A stretch of 64,000 nt of DNA, from the NCBI GenBank assembly GCA_029204225.1, contig CM055097.1, positions 6,465,676 to 6,529,675 on the forward strand. Direction: 5' to 3'. Source of the stretch: Diphasiastrum complanatum. Taxonomy: Eukaryota; Streptophyta; Lycopodiopsida; Lycopodiales; Lycopodiaceae. The notes under the pieces were generated by a model, which made no database searches, was not told the origin of the DNA, and saw nothing but the letters and a program-made list of their open reading frames with translations. Positions 23,103-33,544 of the stretch are shown here, in pieces; position 1 is the stretch's first letter; each line of letters begins with the position of its first letter. Both the position numbers and the translations under genes were made by a program.

Positions 23103-23985
23103 ATGAATCTAAGATCAGGTCAATCAGTAGCAAGAAGGATTGTCTATCAAGCTCCAAATCTCCCCAGAGTTGCAGCTGTGCAAATCGAGGTAGAAGCAGA
23201 ACCAGCAACAATGGATCCAGTGGGCCAACCTGTACCTATCGCACCCCTGCAAGTAGTTCAAAGGGCACCTCAACTCAAGATGCCAAAATATGGTGGATCA
23301 TCAAATCCTATCATATTCCTCCAGATCTACAAGCAAGCGTGTGAGATCTATGGCGAGCAGACATAGGCGGAAAAGTTGATGTTGTTTTCCATATCACTCA
23401 TTACGACAGTGCAAGACTGGTTCTTCAGTCTCTTGAATGAAGAAGATTCTACTTGGGAAGGGGTTAAAATAGCTCTCATCGCGTGCTTGAAACTGAGGAA
23501 ATTCTTGGAAGATCCATTCATCCTACTGAGCAAAGTCAAAATGAGCAAAAGCAAAAGAGTTCGGGATTTCACCGAGTGGGTCAAGCACTTAAGATCCAAA
23601 TGCAACATAGAACTGACTCTCGATCATGCAGTAATCATGTGGTTCCTAGCAGGGTTGCCACAAAATATCAGCAGAGAACTCAAACAATATGCTACGTTGC
23701 AAAAAGCAATAGGATATGCGATTAGGGAAGAGGATGAAGGTTTGGAAGATGATTCCTATTCAACGACCCATAATCCAACTCCTTCAGTGGCATCTACCTC
23801 GAACGCCTCAAGTATCTCGACAAATATGTTAATGGAACAAATGGCAAAATTACACAAACAACAGATGGAGCAGCTAATGACCTAGTTTGATCAAAAATTG
23901 AAGGCCTTACAAGGAACTGTGGCATCATCATCAAACATATCTGAATAGAATCAACCACAATATCCATGAAGGGAGAACGTATGGT
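23103..23985 (+). pseudogene. gag: Ty3/gypsy gag
   Basis: One frame from ATG 23,103 (MNLRSGQSVARR) matches retrotransposon gag: LKMPKYGGSSNPIIF, then WFFSLLNEEDSTWEG, RVRDFTEWVKHLRSKCN and MWFLAGLPQNISRELKQY, ending in a Gln/Met-rich coiled segment. Gag forms the particle shell. Stops in this frame are TAG at 23,364, 23,883 and 23,946 and TGA at 23,967; no frameshift is seen. Element Z is inserted at 23,986-23,990 downstream, and the gypsy sequence resumes at 29,702. Confidence 0.8.
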
Positions 23986-23990
23986 ATTCA
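23986..23990. repeat. target-site duplication of element Z, left copy
   Basis: ATTCA, repeated exactly at 29,702-29,706 on the far side of the element. Confidence 0.9.
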
Positions 23991-24855
23991 TGTGAAATTT
24001 CAGAGAAATAAAGACCAAGAATGGATCTAGATCAGATCCTCAAGAGGTGTTGGAAGCTAGATTACATGGTCTACTAATCAACCAATGATTAGATCTAGAA
24101 TTAGATCAATTTCCCATCAAAAATCTAGCAAGAACAACAAGCAAATGATTAAACTTGAGACCTACTGCCTTCACACGTGTGAAGAACAGTACCTGTACGG
24201 AATTACAGCAGAGAGTGAAGTACACAAGTGTTAGAAAGCAATAGAACCATAAAATCACAACACAAATATGAGAATACTCAAGATATGCCTCCAAAACCAA
24301 GATCTTGCCTCATTGATTTCTCAAAGTGGATCCATCATGGATTAAATACAAAAATCATCATACTCTCTCTCTAAGACACTTCCAGCACGTGTGAGACAGG
24401 TCATAGTGCTTATCCATATCCACTTTGGCTAAGATTCCATTAATTTGCCACATCATCATTGGTGGCTAGTGTTGACCTTCTAGATTCCTACAAATTAGGA
24501 GATAGGTCCTACAATCTAGGAGATTTGACTTTTGACATGTATGAAATCTATATACAATGGATCTGAACTTTCTATATGATATTTCACACGTGGGAGACCA
24601 CTCCTACCCATGTGATATAGCATTTTCTACCACTAGAATGGTGCCAAGTGTCATAATACTACTAAACTAGTTTTTGGCCAATTTAGCCACTAGTTTCCAA
24701 TTTAAATGATATGTACAACATTTATGATCTATCTAAATGACTTAGGCATAGATTTCACACGTGGGAACAGGCTCCACACATGTCTAATGATGATAGGTAC
24801 AAGTCATTATGGTATTTACAAGATTTAACCAAGTTAGCTTTTGCCAATTTTAACA
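23991..24855 (-). repeat. 3' LTR of element Z copy 1
   Basis: 865 bp; contains the perfect 16-bp palindrome CTTCACACGTGTGAAG at 24,169-24,184 and three more CACGTG boxes (about 24,386, 24,589 and 24,758). Identical by eye to 28,837-29,701. Confidence 0.92.
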
Positions 24856-24867
24856 CTCCTCCTCAAA
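24856..24867 (-). other. polypurine tract of element Z copy 1
   Basis: On the minus strand TTTGAGGAGGAG directly precedes the LTR start TGTTAAAATTG. The last AGGAG matches copia A. Confidence 0.8.
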
Positions 24868-24972
24868 ACTAACTTGATACATCTATGGTACATCTATTTA
24901 CAACACTTAAGGCTGATCATTGCAGGTTCATAGGTGTGAAGATCAGCCAATGAGTTTGATGAAGATCCAAGA

Positions 24973-26811
24973 TCACCATATCCATGATAGTGCCTCCTTG
25001 ATGTTGACTTCTTTGATGAACTTGAGAGCTTTGCACCACTTGATCACTTTTTCCATTGATTTGTTCCATCCTTGAAACATATGGTTGATCCAAAAGCTCA
25101 AAAATAGCTGAAATTCCATGAGAAAATAAAGAGTCCTTCTTGACTCATAAGGATCACAAAGATCCAACATCATGTTACCAAGATCTCGAGAATTTGGCTC
25201 ATCAACATTGGCAAGACTATGCATGCTATAATAACCAAGAGTTCGCATCATATCTTCATGCTTGATTTCCATTCTAATCTCAGATCTAATGAGGCTAAAT
25301 ACTTTATTATGGAGATAAGTGTCCTTAGAGGATGATTCACTTACTCTCATAAAGAGTTTACAATTTGCCTCAATACATGAAAAAAGACAAATTTTCATAC
25401 TATGAATGAGCAAATCACTCTTGCTCTTGCAAGATTCAAGAGCATACATTTGATGAAATAACCATTTGCTTTCTAATTGATCTAAAATCAATTTGAAATC
25501 ATTAAGAACATCAACTATGTTCTCAAGAGAGACACCATACTCAACTAGTATTGCTTTACTCCAACTTTGAGTTGCAAAAGTCTCACCAAAGCAAATTGAT
25601 TCACCAAATGACATATGAGAAGAAAGCATAAGATCTATACCACTTGAAATGTGCTCCTCTTTCCCTTGAAATGTGAGCCATATGAGCTCAACCATGTCTC
25701 TTGATATTCTTCTTGGAATCATAACTTGAGAAGGACTCTCCTCCTCAATCCTTGGCACACTTGAACCTTGAGATGACTCCTTAAGATCAACTTCTTGGTG
25801 CTCCTCCTTGATGAAAATCCGAGACCTCCATGTCTCATAATGATCACAATAAACATGACCATACATTGTGCACTTTCTATGATCAACAATATTACTTATG
25901 CTAGAACCATAAGTCCAAAAATCACCACAACTTGACATGATTTTTCTAATATTGAAATCAAGAACTATTTCCATCTCAATAAGGCTAACTACTTGCTTAT
26001 GGATATAAGTGTCCACTTTGGATGCTTCACTTATTCTCATAAGAAGTTTACAACTTGCCTTTAAAATTGAAAATTTACAACTTTCAACATTATGAATGAA
26101 CACATCATTCATGATCTTATTGAAACCAAAAGAAAATACATCATGAAGACATTTCCATTTCCTTGTCTTTATACTCAATGTAAGTTTACAAGGAAAACAT
26201 GCTTTGCTATCTATTAAGGCATCACACTCAACTAGTATTGCCTTAATCCACATTTGAGATACAAAAATCTCTTCAAAGCAAAATAGTTCTTCAAAAGATG
26301 TCATGAGAGCATAAATGGAACTATTTTCATTTTGTGATTGCTCCTCCTTAATTTTGCTTGGTTTCTCTTGGATCATAACAATAACTTTGAACTTATCCAA
26401 AGTTCCAAACAAAATGCTTTCCAAGAACATGAAATAAATCCAAGTGACATTCATGAAAGAAACATCTTTCTTTGCATCTTGAACCAAACAATGCACTTCC
26501 AAATGAAAAACTTCTAGAGGTTTGAAATGTGTGGTGATGGATTTTTGAAGACAACTCTTGTAAGTCCTTGTGAGACTCCAAGCCTCATGCATCTTTCCAC
26601 AAAGGAAACACATTTCCTTAGATTTGTCCTTCTTGCCTTTGCATTTTGCACTTGAATCTCCATCCTTCACCTCGGCCCCCTTGCTTTGGTTCTCCTTGGA
26701 TGGATTGGTCTTCATTTTGTAGCATCTTGAGACAAAATGATCTCTCTTGCCACAAAGGTTGCATTTAGGATCCTTACTTGCCTCCAATAGGTTGCCACCT
26801 ATTGATGCCAT
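24973..26811 (-). CDS. element Z protein: zinc fingers plus duplicated unknown domain
   Basis: 612 codons from ATG 26,811; the frame stays open 59 codons upstream but MASIGG is the start shared with copy 2. Residues 1-12 (MASIGGNLLEAS) resemble copia gag (MASQGGYLLEAS). A CCHC knuckle follows at 17-30 (C17, C20, H25, C30). A second finger at 68-87 reads C-x2-C-x12-Y-x2-C, one Cys short of the C4 form in copy 2. From about 170 to 560 an unknown domain occurs twice, offset by 230 residues; residues 239-282 and 469-512 agree at about 24 of 44 places. No enzyme motif is seen. It probably binds nucleic acid; whether it acts as a capsid, a packaging helper or something else is unknown. Confidence 0.75.
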   Translation of the reverse strand: MASIGGNLLEASKDPKCNLCGKRDHFVSRCYKMKTNPSKENQSKGAEVKDGDSSAKCKGKKDKSKEMCFLCGKMHEAWSLTRTYKSCLQKSITTHFKPLEVFHLEVHCLVQDAKKDVSFMNVTWIYFMFLESILFGTLDKFKVIVMIQEKPSKIKEEQSQNENSSIYALMTSFEELFCFEEIFVSQMWIKAILVECDALIDSKACFPCKLTLSIKTRKWKCLHDVFSFGFNKIMNDVFIHNVESCKFSILKASCKLLMRISEASKVDTYIHKQVVSLIEMEIVLDFNIRKIMSSCGDFWTYGSSISNIVDHRKCTMYGHVYCDHYETWRSRIFIKEEHQEVDLKESSQGSSVPRIEEESPSQVMIPRRISRDMVELIWLTFQGKEEHISSGIDLMLSSHMSFGESICFGETFATQSWSKAILVEYGVSLENIVDVLNDFKLILDQLESKWLFHQMYALESCKSKSDLLIHSMKICLFSCIEANCKLFMRVSESSSKDTYLHNKVFSLIRSEIRMEIKHEDMMRTLGYYSMHSLANVDEPNSRDLGNMMLDLCDPYESRRTLYFLMEFQLFLSFWINHMFQGWNKSMEKVIKWCKALKFIKEVNIKEALSWIW

Positions 26812-28823
26812 GATGAGGAAGTAAAACTTTGTGATATGACTTTTCAAAATGTAATTTGTGACTCTCAAGAAACTAGATTTGAACACATTCAACAATCTAG
26901 AAGGATCTACACAAGACAAATTTTGAATCATATCTCTTTTCAACCTAGTCAATTGGAAACTAATTTTTGCTTTGATCACTAAGACCAAAGCACTCTATCA
27001 AATCACAAAAATCAGATTCAAACACCCCTATTGGACTCAACAAACACCAATGACTCTTTCTTTTGAGAGTTGGAATGGATTTGAAAAGATTTGACTCCTA
27101 GATTTTTCTTTTCTCTTGACTAGTTCACTCAACTTTTGATATTCTTGAACAAAGGATGGGTTTTGTTTCAAATACTTGAAAATCAAACTCAATCACTTCT
27201 TTTGGACTCACTCTTGACCCAAATAATCTCACTCTTAAGATTTTGATTGAATTTGATTTGATTCGACAACAAATTAAACCACTAACTTTCACAAAAAAAA
27301 AAAAATGATCTACACTAGATCACATAAACTTGACATGTATACTTGATTCAAACACACAAAGATCAGATCCAATCACGCCTTTTGGAATCCTCTTGACCCA
27401 AATAATCTCACTCTTGAGATTTGGAATGGACATGAAATGGTTTGATAACAATCTATGTCAATAATTTTTCACCAAGCTTAAAAATTAGACATCTAGAGAT
27501 TCACAAAGATCCCAACCATGTATGAACACTCAAATATGGACTCCTCCTTGTTCTATACTCCCAATGGGATCACAACTTGACCCTCACCCTCTCACAAAGA
27601 AAGTTGAATTAGAACTTATTTGAGTTTCATACATACAATGTCAAATTGTGCTCAAAAAATTGAATTCATTCACCCCTATTGGACTCCACCAAGTACCAAT
27701 GACTCTACCTCTTTAGAGTTGGAATGAAATTCAAAAATGTGATACTTCTCTCTCACTAAGATATGTGCTTACAAAGAGCTAATGCCACTTAGCAAGATTT
27801 GATCACAATGAAGGAGACAATTTTTCCACCAAAGTCAAGAAATGAGTTACTAGAACTTGCCCTCTACAAAGGAAGGAACTCTTAGGATTTTTGGATCAAA
27901 CACTACACATGTGACTTACACACCTCTATGACTCTCATTCAAGCCAAACAAAACTCAACTCTTTGAGTAGGAGTGGAACAATGTGACTTAGATCTCAAAA
28001 ATCACTTCTAGAACTCTCCAACAATGCTTATCACTTGTATTGGTAGATTTTGCCTTTATGAGTGTTTGTGCTCTAGAAATTCACTTAAGATTTCACTTGG
28101 AGGACTTATCCAAGGCTGACTTCTAGCACTTAGATGCTTCTAGTCTCGACCCTTTCACTCTTGAACACATCTAGAGTGAAGATACAATGGATTTCAATCT
28201 CTTCCCTTGCAAATCACTCCTTAATCTATGGTTTTTGGCAATCTTTCACTCTCAACTTTAATGCACACCCAAAGCATATGAAGATCAGCTTTAATGTACT
28301 GTAATAAAGATTCAAATCATCTATATGATTGATCTATACCAAGAACAAATCAAAGGAATAGAAACAATGCATTACAAAGCTTGAAAAATGCACTAGATTG
28401 ACTAGTTTTGGGTGTATGAGGCATTAAATGCACCAAAACTGAATTTTATTGCTCATAACAGGTTATGTACGGCCTCACACGTGTGGTAAGTACACATGAA
28501 GCCCACAAAAATATTTGGTACAAATATAATGATTCTATCTATCTATTCAAACTCGCTACCTCAAGATTAGCTAGTTTCCAAAAAACCTGCTAGTTTGGGT
28601 GTATGAGTAAGATATAGCATCAAACTGAAAAATATAGCTCCAAAACTGGTACTGTACGTCCTCACACGTGTGAAGAGTAACCCTGCATCCCACAACCAAG
28701 TTTGATGCACAAATATCAAGGCTAACTAACTCTTCAAACTCGCCCACTCAAGATTAGTGAGTTTTCTCAAAAAACTTGCCAATCTGGGTGTTGTTTAGAT
28801 CAATGCTTTAATCTCTTGTACTT
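26812..28823 (-). other. long untranslated leader of element Z copy 1
   Basis: About 2 kb without a long ORF on the element strand. It matches the leader of copy 2 (61,060-62,700) in opposite orientation. CACACGTGTG boxes occur at about 28,476 and 28,662. It probably holds the packaging signal, by position. Confidence 0.6.
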
Positions 28824-28836
28824 GGCTCTGATACCA
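28824..28836 (-). other. primer-binding site of element Z copy 1
   Basis: Minus-strand TGGTATCAGAGCC starts at 28,836, immediately after the LTR end (TTTCACA). Perfect initiator Met type. Confidence 0.92.
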
Positions 28837-29701
28837 TGTGAAATTTCAGAGAAATAAAGACCAAGAATGGATCTAGATCAGATCCTCAAGAGGTGTTGGA
28901 AGCTAGATTACATGGTCTACTAATCAACCAATGATTAGATCTAGAATTAGATCAATTTCCCATCAAAAATCTAGCAAGAACAACAAGCAAATGATTAAAC
29001 TTGAGACCTACTGCCTTCACACGTGTGAAGAACAGTACCTGTACGGAATTACAGCAGAGAGTGAAGTACACAAGTGTTAGAAAGCAATAGAACCATAAAA
29101 TCACAACACAAATATGAGAATACTCAAGATATGCCTCCAAAACCAAGATCTTGCCTCATTGATTTCTCAAAGTGGATCCATCATGGATTAAATACAAAAA
29201 TCATCATACTCTCTCTCTAAGACACTTCCAGCACGTGTGAGACAGGTCATAGTGCTTATCCATATCCACTTTGGCTAAGATTCCATTAATTTGCCACATC
29301 ATCATTGGTGGCTAGTGTTGACCTTCTAGATTCCTACAAATTAGGAGATAGGTCCTACAATCTAGGAGATTTGACTTTTGACATGTATGAAATCTATATA
29401 CAATGGATCTGAACTTTCTATATGATATTTCACACGTGGGAGACCACTCCTACCCATGTGATATAGCATTTTCTACCACTAGAATGGTGCCAAGTGTCAT
29501 AATACTACTAAACTAGTTTTTGGCCAATTTAGCCACTAGTTTCCAATTTAAATGATATGTACAACATTTATGATCTATCTAAATGACTTAGGCATAGATT
29601 TCACACGTGGGAACAGGCTCCACACATGTCTAATGATGATAGGTACAAGTCATTATGGTATTTACAAGATTTAACCAAGTTAGCTTTTGCCAATTTTAAC
29701 A
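28837..29701 (-). repeat. 5' LTR of element Z copy 1
   Basis: 865 bp, same sequence as 23,991-24,855, palindrome CTTCACACGTGTGAAG at 29,015-29,030. Ends next to the ATTCA duplication. Confidence 0.92.
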
Positions 29702-29706
29702 ATTCA
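29702..29706. repeat. target-site duplication of element Z, right copy
   Basis: ATTCA, matching 23,986-23,990. Confidence 0.9.
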
Positions 29707-30478
29707 ATTTGCACCCAAAACCATACAACAAATGAGCGTCCATTTTTTAAACAAAATCTCAAACTGATACAAATATTTTTTCACCTATGCAACTCATCGT
29801 TGTACGAAATGACATTTTGCCCATTTGACCCTCGGATTATACAACAGAAGAGGAATCAGTATCAGACCTCTTTTCCTTATCACTAGGGAGCATTGAATGT
29901 GGCACTACAGTATGGAATTCCAAATAATCTATAACGAATGGTGCTATCCAGCCATGTGAACTTATCTCTCAGAGAGTTACTACGGATTGCACCTCAAGCC
30001 AAGAACTTCCTAGTAGAATGGGCCAAAATGGAATCATAACCAGAATCAGTAGCAGAAGAGCCCCTATATTGCACGGGCTACAAAAGAACCAAGAATATCC
30101 TCCAAGTGGGAGCAGCATGGGAGAGTGAGCAACATAACATCATGCTGCCAATCAAGCACAAGAGATACGAGGACGAAGCTGCAGTAGTAGATGGAGGATC
30201 GGGCATCAACTTGATCTTCACTACTTTGTACTAGAAATGGGGTCTACAAGGGTTGAAGCTAGCAAGATTCACCATCAACCTAGCAGATCAACCTTGTGTA
30301 AAACCAAAAGGTATGGCTGAAGACATTCCAGTAAAGATAGTGGGAGTACAATTTGTAATCACCTTGTGGTGATGAAAATTTTTGAATCTCCTTTCGCTTA
30401 TCACATTATACTTGGAAGACCCTAGCTAAGAGTCACGCAAGTGATTCATGACTGGGGAACCGAGAGCAAGTTGTAAAG
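29707..30478 (+). pseudogene. pol: Ty3/gypsy gag-pol linker and aspartic protease
   Basis: This continues the gypsy element split by Z. The reading includes LRELLRIAPQAKNFLVEWAK near 29,965, then AAVVDGGSGINLI near 30,180-30,220 (protease active site, here D-G-G-S), and after a frame change AYHIILGRP near 30,395 with VIHDWGTESK near 30,440, the C-terminal part of the protease. Plant gypsy retropepsins commonly show D-G-G-S-G-V-N and LGRPWL in this order. Stops and at least one frameshift break it. No RT follows. Confidence 0.7.
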
Positions 30479-31205
30479 GTGAATCCAACCACATGGGTGG
30501 TGAAACCAATTACACCCAAGGTTGATGACGGATCGTCCACCACTGCTCACACAATTGATTGCCCAAGGCAAGCCAAGGGAGGACATTATGAATCTCAGTC
30601 AAATATTGTGCAATTTTTAGATGCATTAGCAATGATTGACTGTATGGCTAGGCATGCATGTCATCCAAATTCGGATATGGAACCAGCACATCATCACCAA
30701 AAGGTTACACCGTGGACATGCCAATAACTTTCGGGGTGAACATGATCAATGTGGCATGGTTAGCAGCGAAGTTGATACCAGAGCAAGTCAAAGATGATCT
30801 AGTGCCCTAGCAACATGACTTCTCATACGATGAAGAATTTGAGCTGATAGATGAACAGGTCCTGCAACACATGGATCCTAATTGATACGACATGAGAAGG
30901 GTATCGGGTCAACCATCGTAGAAAGCACCAATGGCTAAAGTTTTCAAGGTAGAACTACCCAAGGCAACCATCAATAAGAAGCATCAACTGAAGCAGCGTT
31001 ATAGTCAAGTGATGCGATGGAGTGATCTACCCAATGAAGCAATAGCTACAGTGGATATAGATATTCGTAATCATGAAGTGAATGTCCATCCAGTTCCCAA
31101 GAAAGATCTCAAGGAGGTATAAAACTCTGTTGATAAAAAAAGAAAACAGAAAGTTCTAAACACCTTGAAGTCAATCCGAATGGAACCAGACGCAGCATCA
31201 TCATC
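30479..31205 (+). other. gypsy-derived remnant, unassigned
   Basis: ORFs at 30,479-30,727 and 30,931-31,122 read on from the protease without a domain I recognise. The second is Lys-rich (HQLKQRYSQVMRWSDLP). Gypsy character fades before 31,210, where copia sequence begins. Confidence 0.4.
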
Positions 31206-31209
31206 ATAA

Positions 31210-32262
31210 TATGTGCTAAGAATTAAATCTTTAGACAAAGAATTGGTTTCAATTGGAGATAAAATCTAAGATAATGAGTTGGTACAAGTCATTTTGAATG
31301 GAATTGGCGATGAGTTCACCAATCTTGTTCAATCATTTTCCATTCAAGACCAACTTCCTACAATTGACAAGTTACATAATGTACTTGTGGCCGAGGAGAA
31401 TAGAATGCTACCTCTCAAAGCAAGGATGGGGTCTATGTCACTACAAGGTGGTGATGAGAAGACAAACTTCAAGTCAAAAGGCAAGAAAAATTTCCAACCA
31501 TTCAAGAAGCACCAAGGCAAGGAGGCCGAGGGCAAAGATGGTGGATCTACCTCCTATATTTCCAATAGAATGAGAAATTTTTGTGAGAGTAATGGCATAA
31601 GAAGAGAGTTCACATGTTCCTACACCCCCCCAAAAAATGGGGTGGTTGAGAGGAAAAATAATGTGCTAAATCTTTGAGATTAGATGCATCTCTACCCATT
31701 TTTTTGGGGAGAGGCTATTACATGTGCTAACTTTTTGTGTAGTAGCCTAATTCCAAGTAATGTCATTGGTGGAATCTCACCATATCAAGCTTTGTATGGC
31801 AATAAGAACTTCTTTAAAAGGAATTTTTGTTGGCTATAGTGAACATAGTAAAGGATATAGGAATTTTGATCCTATTTCAAATAAAGTAAAAGTGAGTAAG
31901 GATGTCTTGTTTGATGAATCTCAAAGTTCCAAGATGTATGAAAGTGCATCTAATTCACAATGTGTCGAAGATCTTGCAAGGCCCGAGGAGGAGCTTCAAG
32001 GTGATGAAGTTTTGGAGGATCTACACCAAGAGCCAAGAGGTCCAAGGAGATCTACAAGGCACAAGTTCGAGCCATCAAGGCTTACCTACTTTGAGAAGGG
32101 AAAGCAAAAGGAAGACTAAAATCCTACTACTTCTTACTCCTACTTAACCACAATGCTTGAAGAGCCATCTAGTTTTGAAGATGCTAGTAAGTCACAAGTT
32201 TGGAGAGATGCAATGCAAGTAGAGTTTGATGCTTTGTTAGATAATCAAACTTGGGATCTTGT
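31210..32262 (+). pseudogene. pol: chimeric copia fragment: gag, integrase C-terminus, RT N-terminus
   Basis: 31,279-31,560 is late gag (VQVILNGIGDEFTNLVQSF with a Lys-rich tail). It then jumps directly to integrase sequence (NFCESNGIRREFTCSYTPP near 31,575 and NGVVERKN). From about 31,800 to 32,262 comes the integrase-RT linker (KGIFVGYSEHSKGYRNFDP) and the RT start (WRDAMQVEFDALLDNQTWDL). Protease and most of integrase are missing. The RT is interrupted at about 32,262 and continues at 33,440. Confidence 0.75.
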
Positions 32263-33439
32263 ATACTATGGTGCAGAACAACATTTTAATCATAATGAAG
32301 ATGATAACGTTGATTATGAGGTCTATAAAGATGCCTAAGAAAGTCAAAAAATTGATGGAAATGAAGGATGTCCTCTCTATGTCACTACGGGTATGATTGG
32401 TACTTCTCTAATAGGCACATCATTTGTTGACACAAATGATTTTAAGGAGGAAGGGAATATTATTGTGGCAAGTGGAGCAACAATTTCTAGTCCCTATGTC
32501 AATTTTGTGAGAAGTCTAACACTATCACAACCAACTGATATTCAAACTACTAATCCTAAATTGTGTACCATTGTTGGAAGAAGTGCGCATTCACTTGTAA
32601 TTGTCATGGACTCGTCACATAGGCCCTAATGGCCGCAGGGTCTTTCTCGAATAACTATTGGCACCACTCCAGTTGTGGTTGCAATGCGGGGAGGCATGCC
32701 AGCTTATTGACCTTGATGGTTTGGGCTGAAAATGATACCTTCCACCTGTCGCGTGAAGACTCATGGGGATGTTTGAGTAAAAACTCATTGATCTTATCCT
32801 CCACGGACTTGGGTCGATGAAAGGCGTGGCTGACAAAGATTGATCAAGAGCCTTAGGATGAGGTAGCTAGACGCTCCGCTTTGCTTTGGCTCTGATGGAT
32901 TCCTTGGCTCATATATGGGCCCTGATCTTGCACGTTGGCCTCAACCATGTTTGATGCTTGTGCTTGAAATTCCAGTCCCACTGCCTATTTCTCTTTGTCT
33001 TGGCTGGAACTAGCCATTGCAGCTTCAAGCGTGGATGGCGTTGGAATCACCCGCACGGCTGCTTGTGGTTGTTGTCCATGTGGCACTGTCATGCCTTGAG
33101 GGCATTCTTTGTATGTGCCAATTCTTGTAGGGCACTCCATCGGTAGTTCTCAGAATTGGCCTAGTAGCCATCAAGTGTGCATTGGTAAACAGTCACTTGT
33201 TGTGTGAATAGGTCCATCTCTGCTTGGTTGAGAGGACGATTGGCAGGGATCAGCTGGGCTAGCCAGGCGGCTTTCTCATCTTGCAGGTTCTGCACCTCCG
33301 CTCTCAAGCGTGTGTTTTCCGTTTTGAGCACTAAGAGTTGTGCCTGGAGCGGGGCGAGGCATTGCATTGCCTGTTGCTGAATCTTTTGGACCTTGATTTG
33401 GGCATTCGTTGTAGCTTTATTGAGGGCCTTGATGTACCC
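32263..33439. other. foreign insert splitting the copia RT
   Basis: RT reads TWDL before and [13 protein letters not shown] after this 1.2-kb segment, so it was inserted. It is richer in GC than its surroundings. Its right half encodes, on the minus strand, a relative of the element Y coiled-coil protein. The left half (ORF 32,393-32,629 and neighbours) is unrecognised. No LTRs or target duplication seen. Confidence 0.6.
32620..33439 (-). pseudogene. relative of the element Y coiled-coil ORF
   Basis: Minus-strand reading from about 33,430: a Gln-rich lead, then [40 protein letters not shown] and LFTQQVTVYQCTLDGY ending in TAG at 33,161. Element Y has LQGELDATTLERDAYLQTQI, PDHPVTPMEIAYLFKKVETY and KVDLHEFQG in the same order and spacing. 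Beyond the stop the frame keeps weak similarity. So the Y ORF belongs to a dispersed family. Function unknown; heptad-like leucines suggest a coiled coil. Confidence 0.55.
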
Positions 33440-33522
33440 TTGGAGAACCCACTTTCTTGTAAGTGGATTTATAGATTAAAGTACAATCAAGATGGATCTA
33501 TTAACAAGTACAAAGCTAGACT
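33440..33522 (+). pseudogene. pol: copia RT fragment, continuation of 31,210-32,262
   Basis: Reads [20 protein letters not shown], the RT block that should follow TWDLV. It stops abruptly where minus-strand copia sequence begins at about 33,525. Confidence 0.75.
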
Positions 33523-33544
33523 CTCTCCCTTACAAAATGATGTG

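Larger units (their letters stand above)
23991..29701 (-). mobile_element. element Z copy 1: intact young non-autonomous LTR retrotransposon
   Basis: 5,711 bp, oriented right to left. Two 865-bp LTRs (23,991-24,855 and 28,837-29,701) show no difference I could find by eye, flanked by ATTCA duplications. On the element strand the LTR runs TGTTAAAATTG...TTTCACA, followed directly by PBS TGGTATCAGAGCC and ended by a GAGGAGGAG polypurine tract. The interior holds about 2 kb of leader and one long ORF (26,811-24,973). No protease, integrase or RT is present. LTR identity means insertion was very recent. It lies inside old gypsy sequence. Confidence 0.92.

Noticed and set aside
24106-24300. 64-codon ORF in both Z LTRs
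   Set aside because: It is identical in both copies only because the LTRs are; it has no start context or domain.
21031-30900. A single complete gypsy element around the gag and protease
   Set aside because: RT and integrase are missing on the right and the only integrase piece lies left of the LTR, so at least two elements or a rearrangement are involved.
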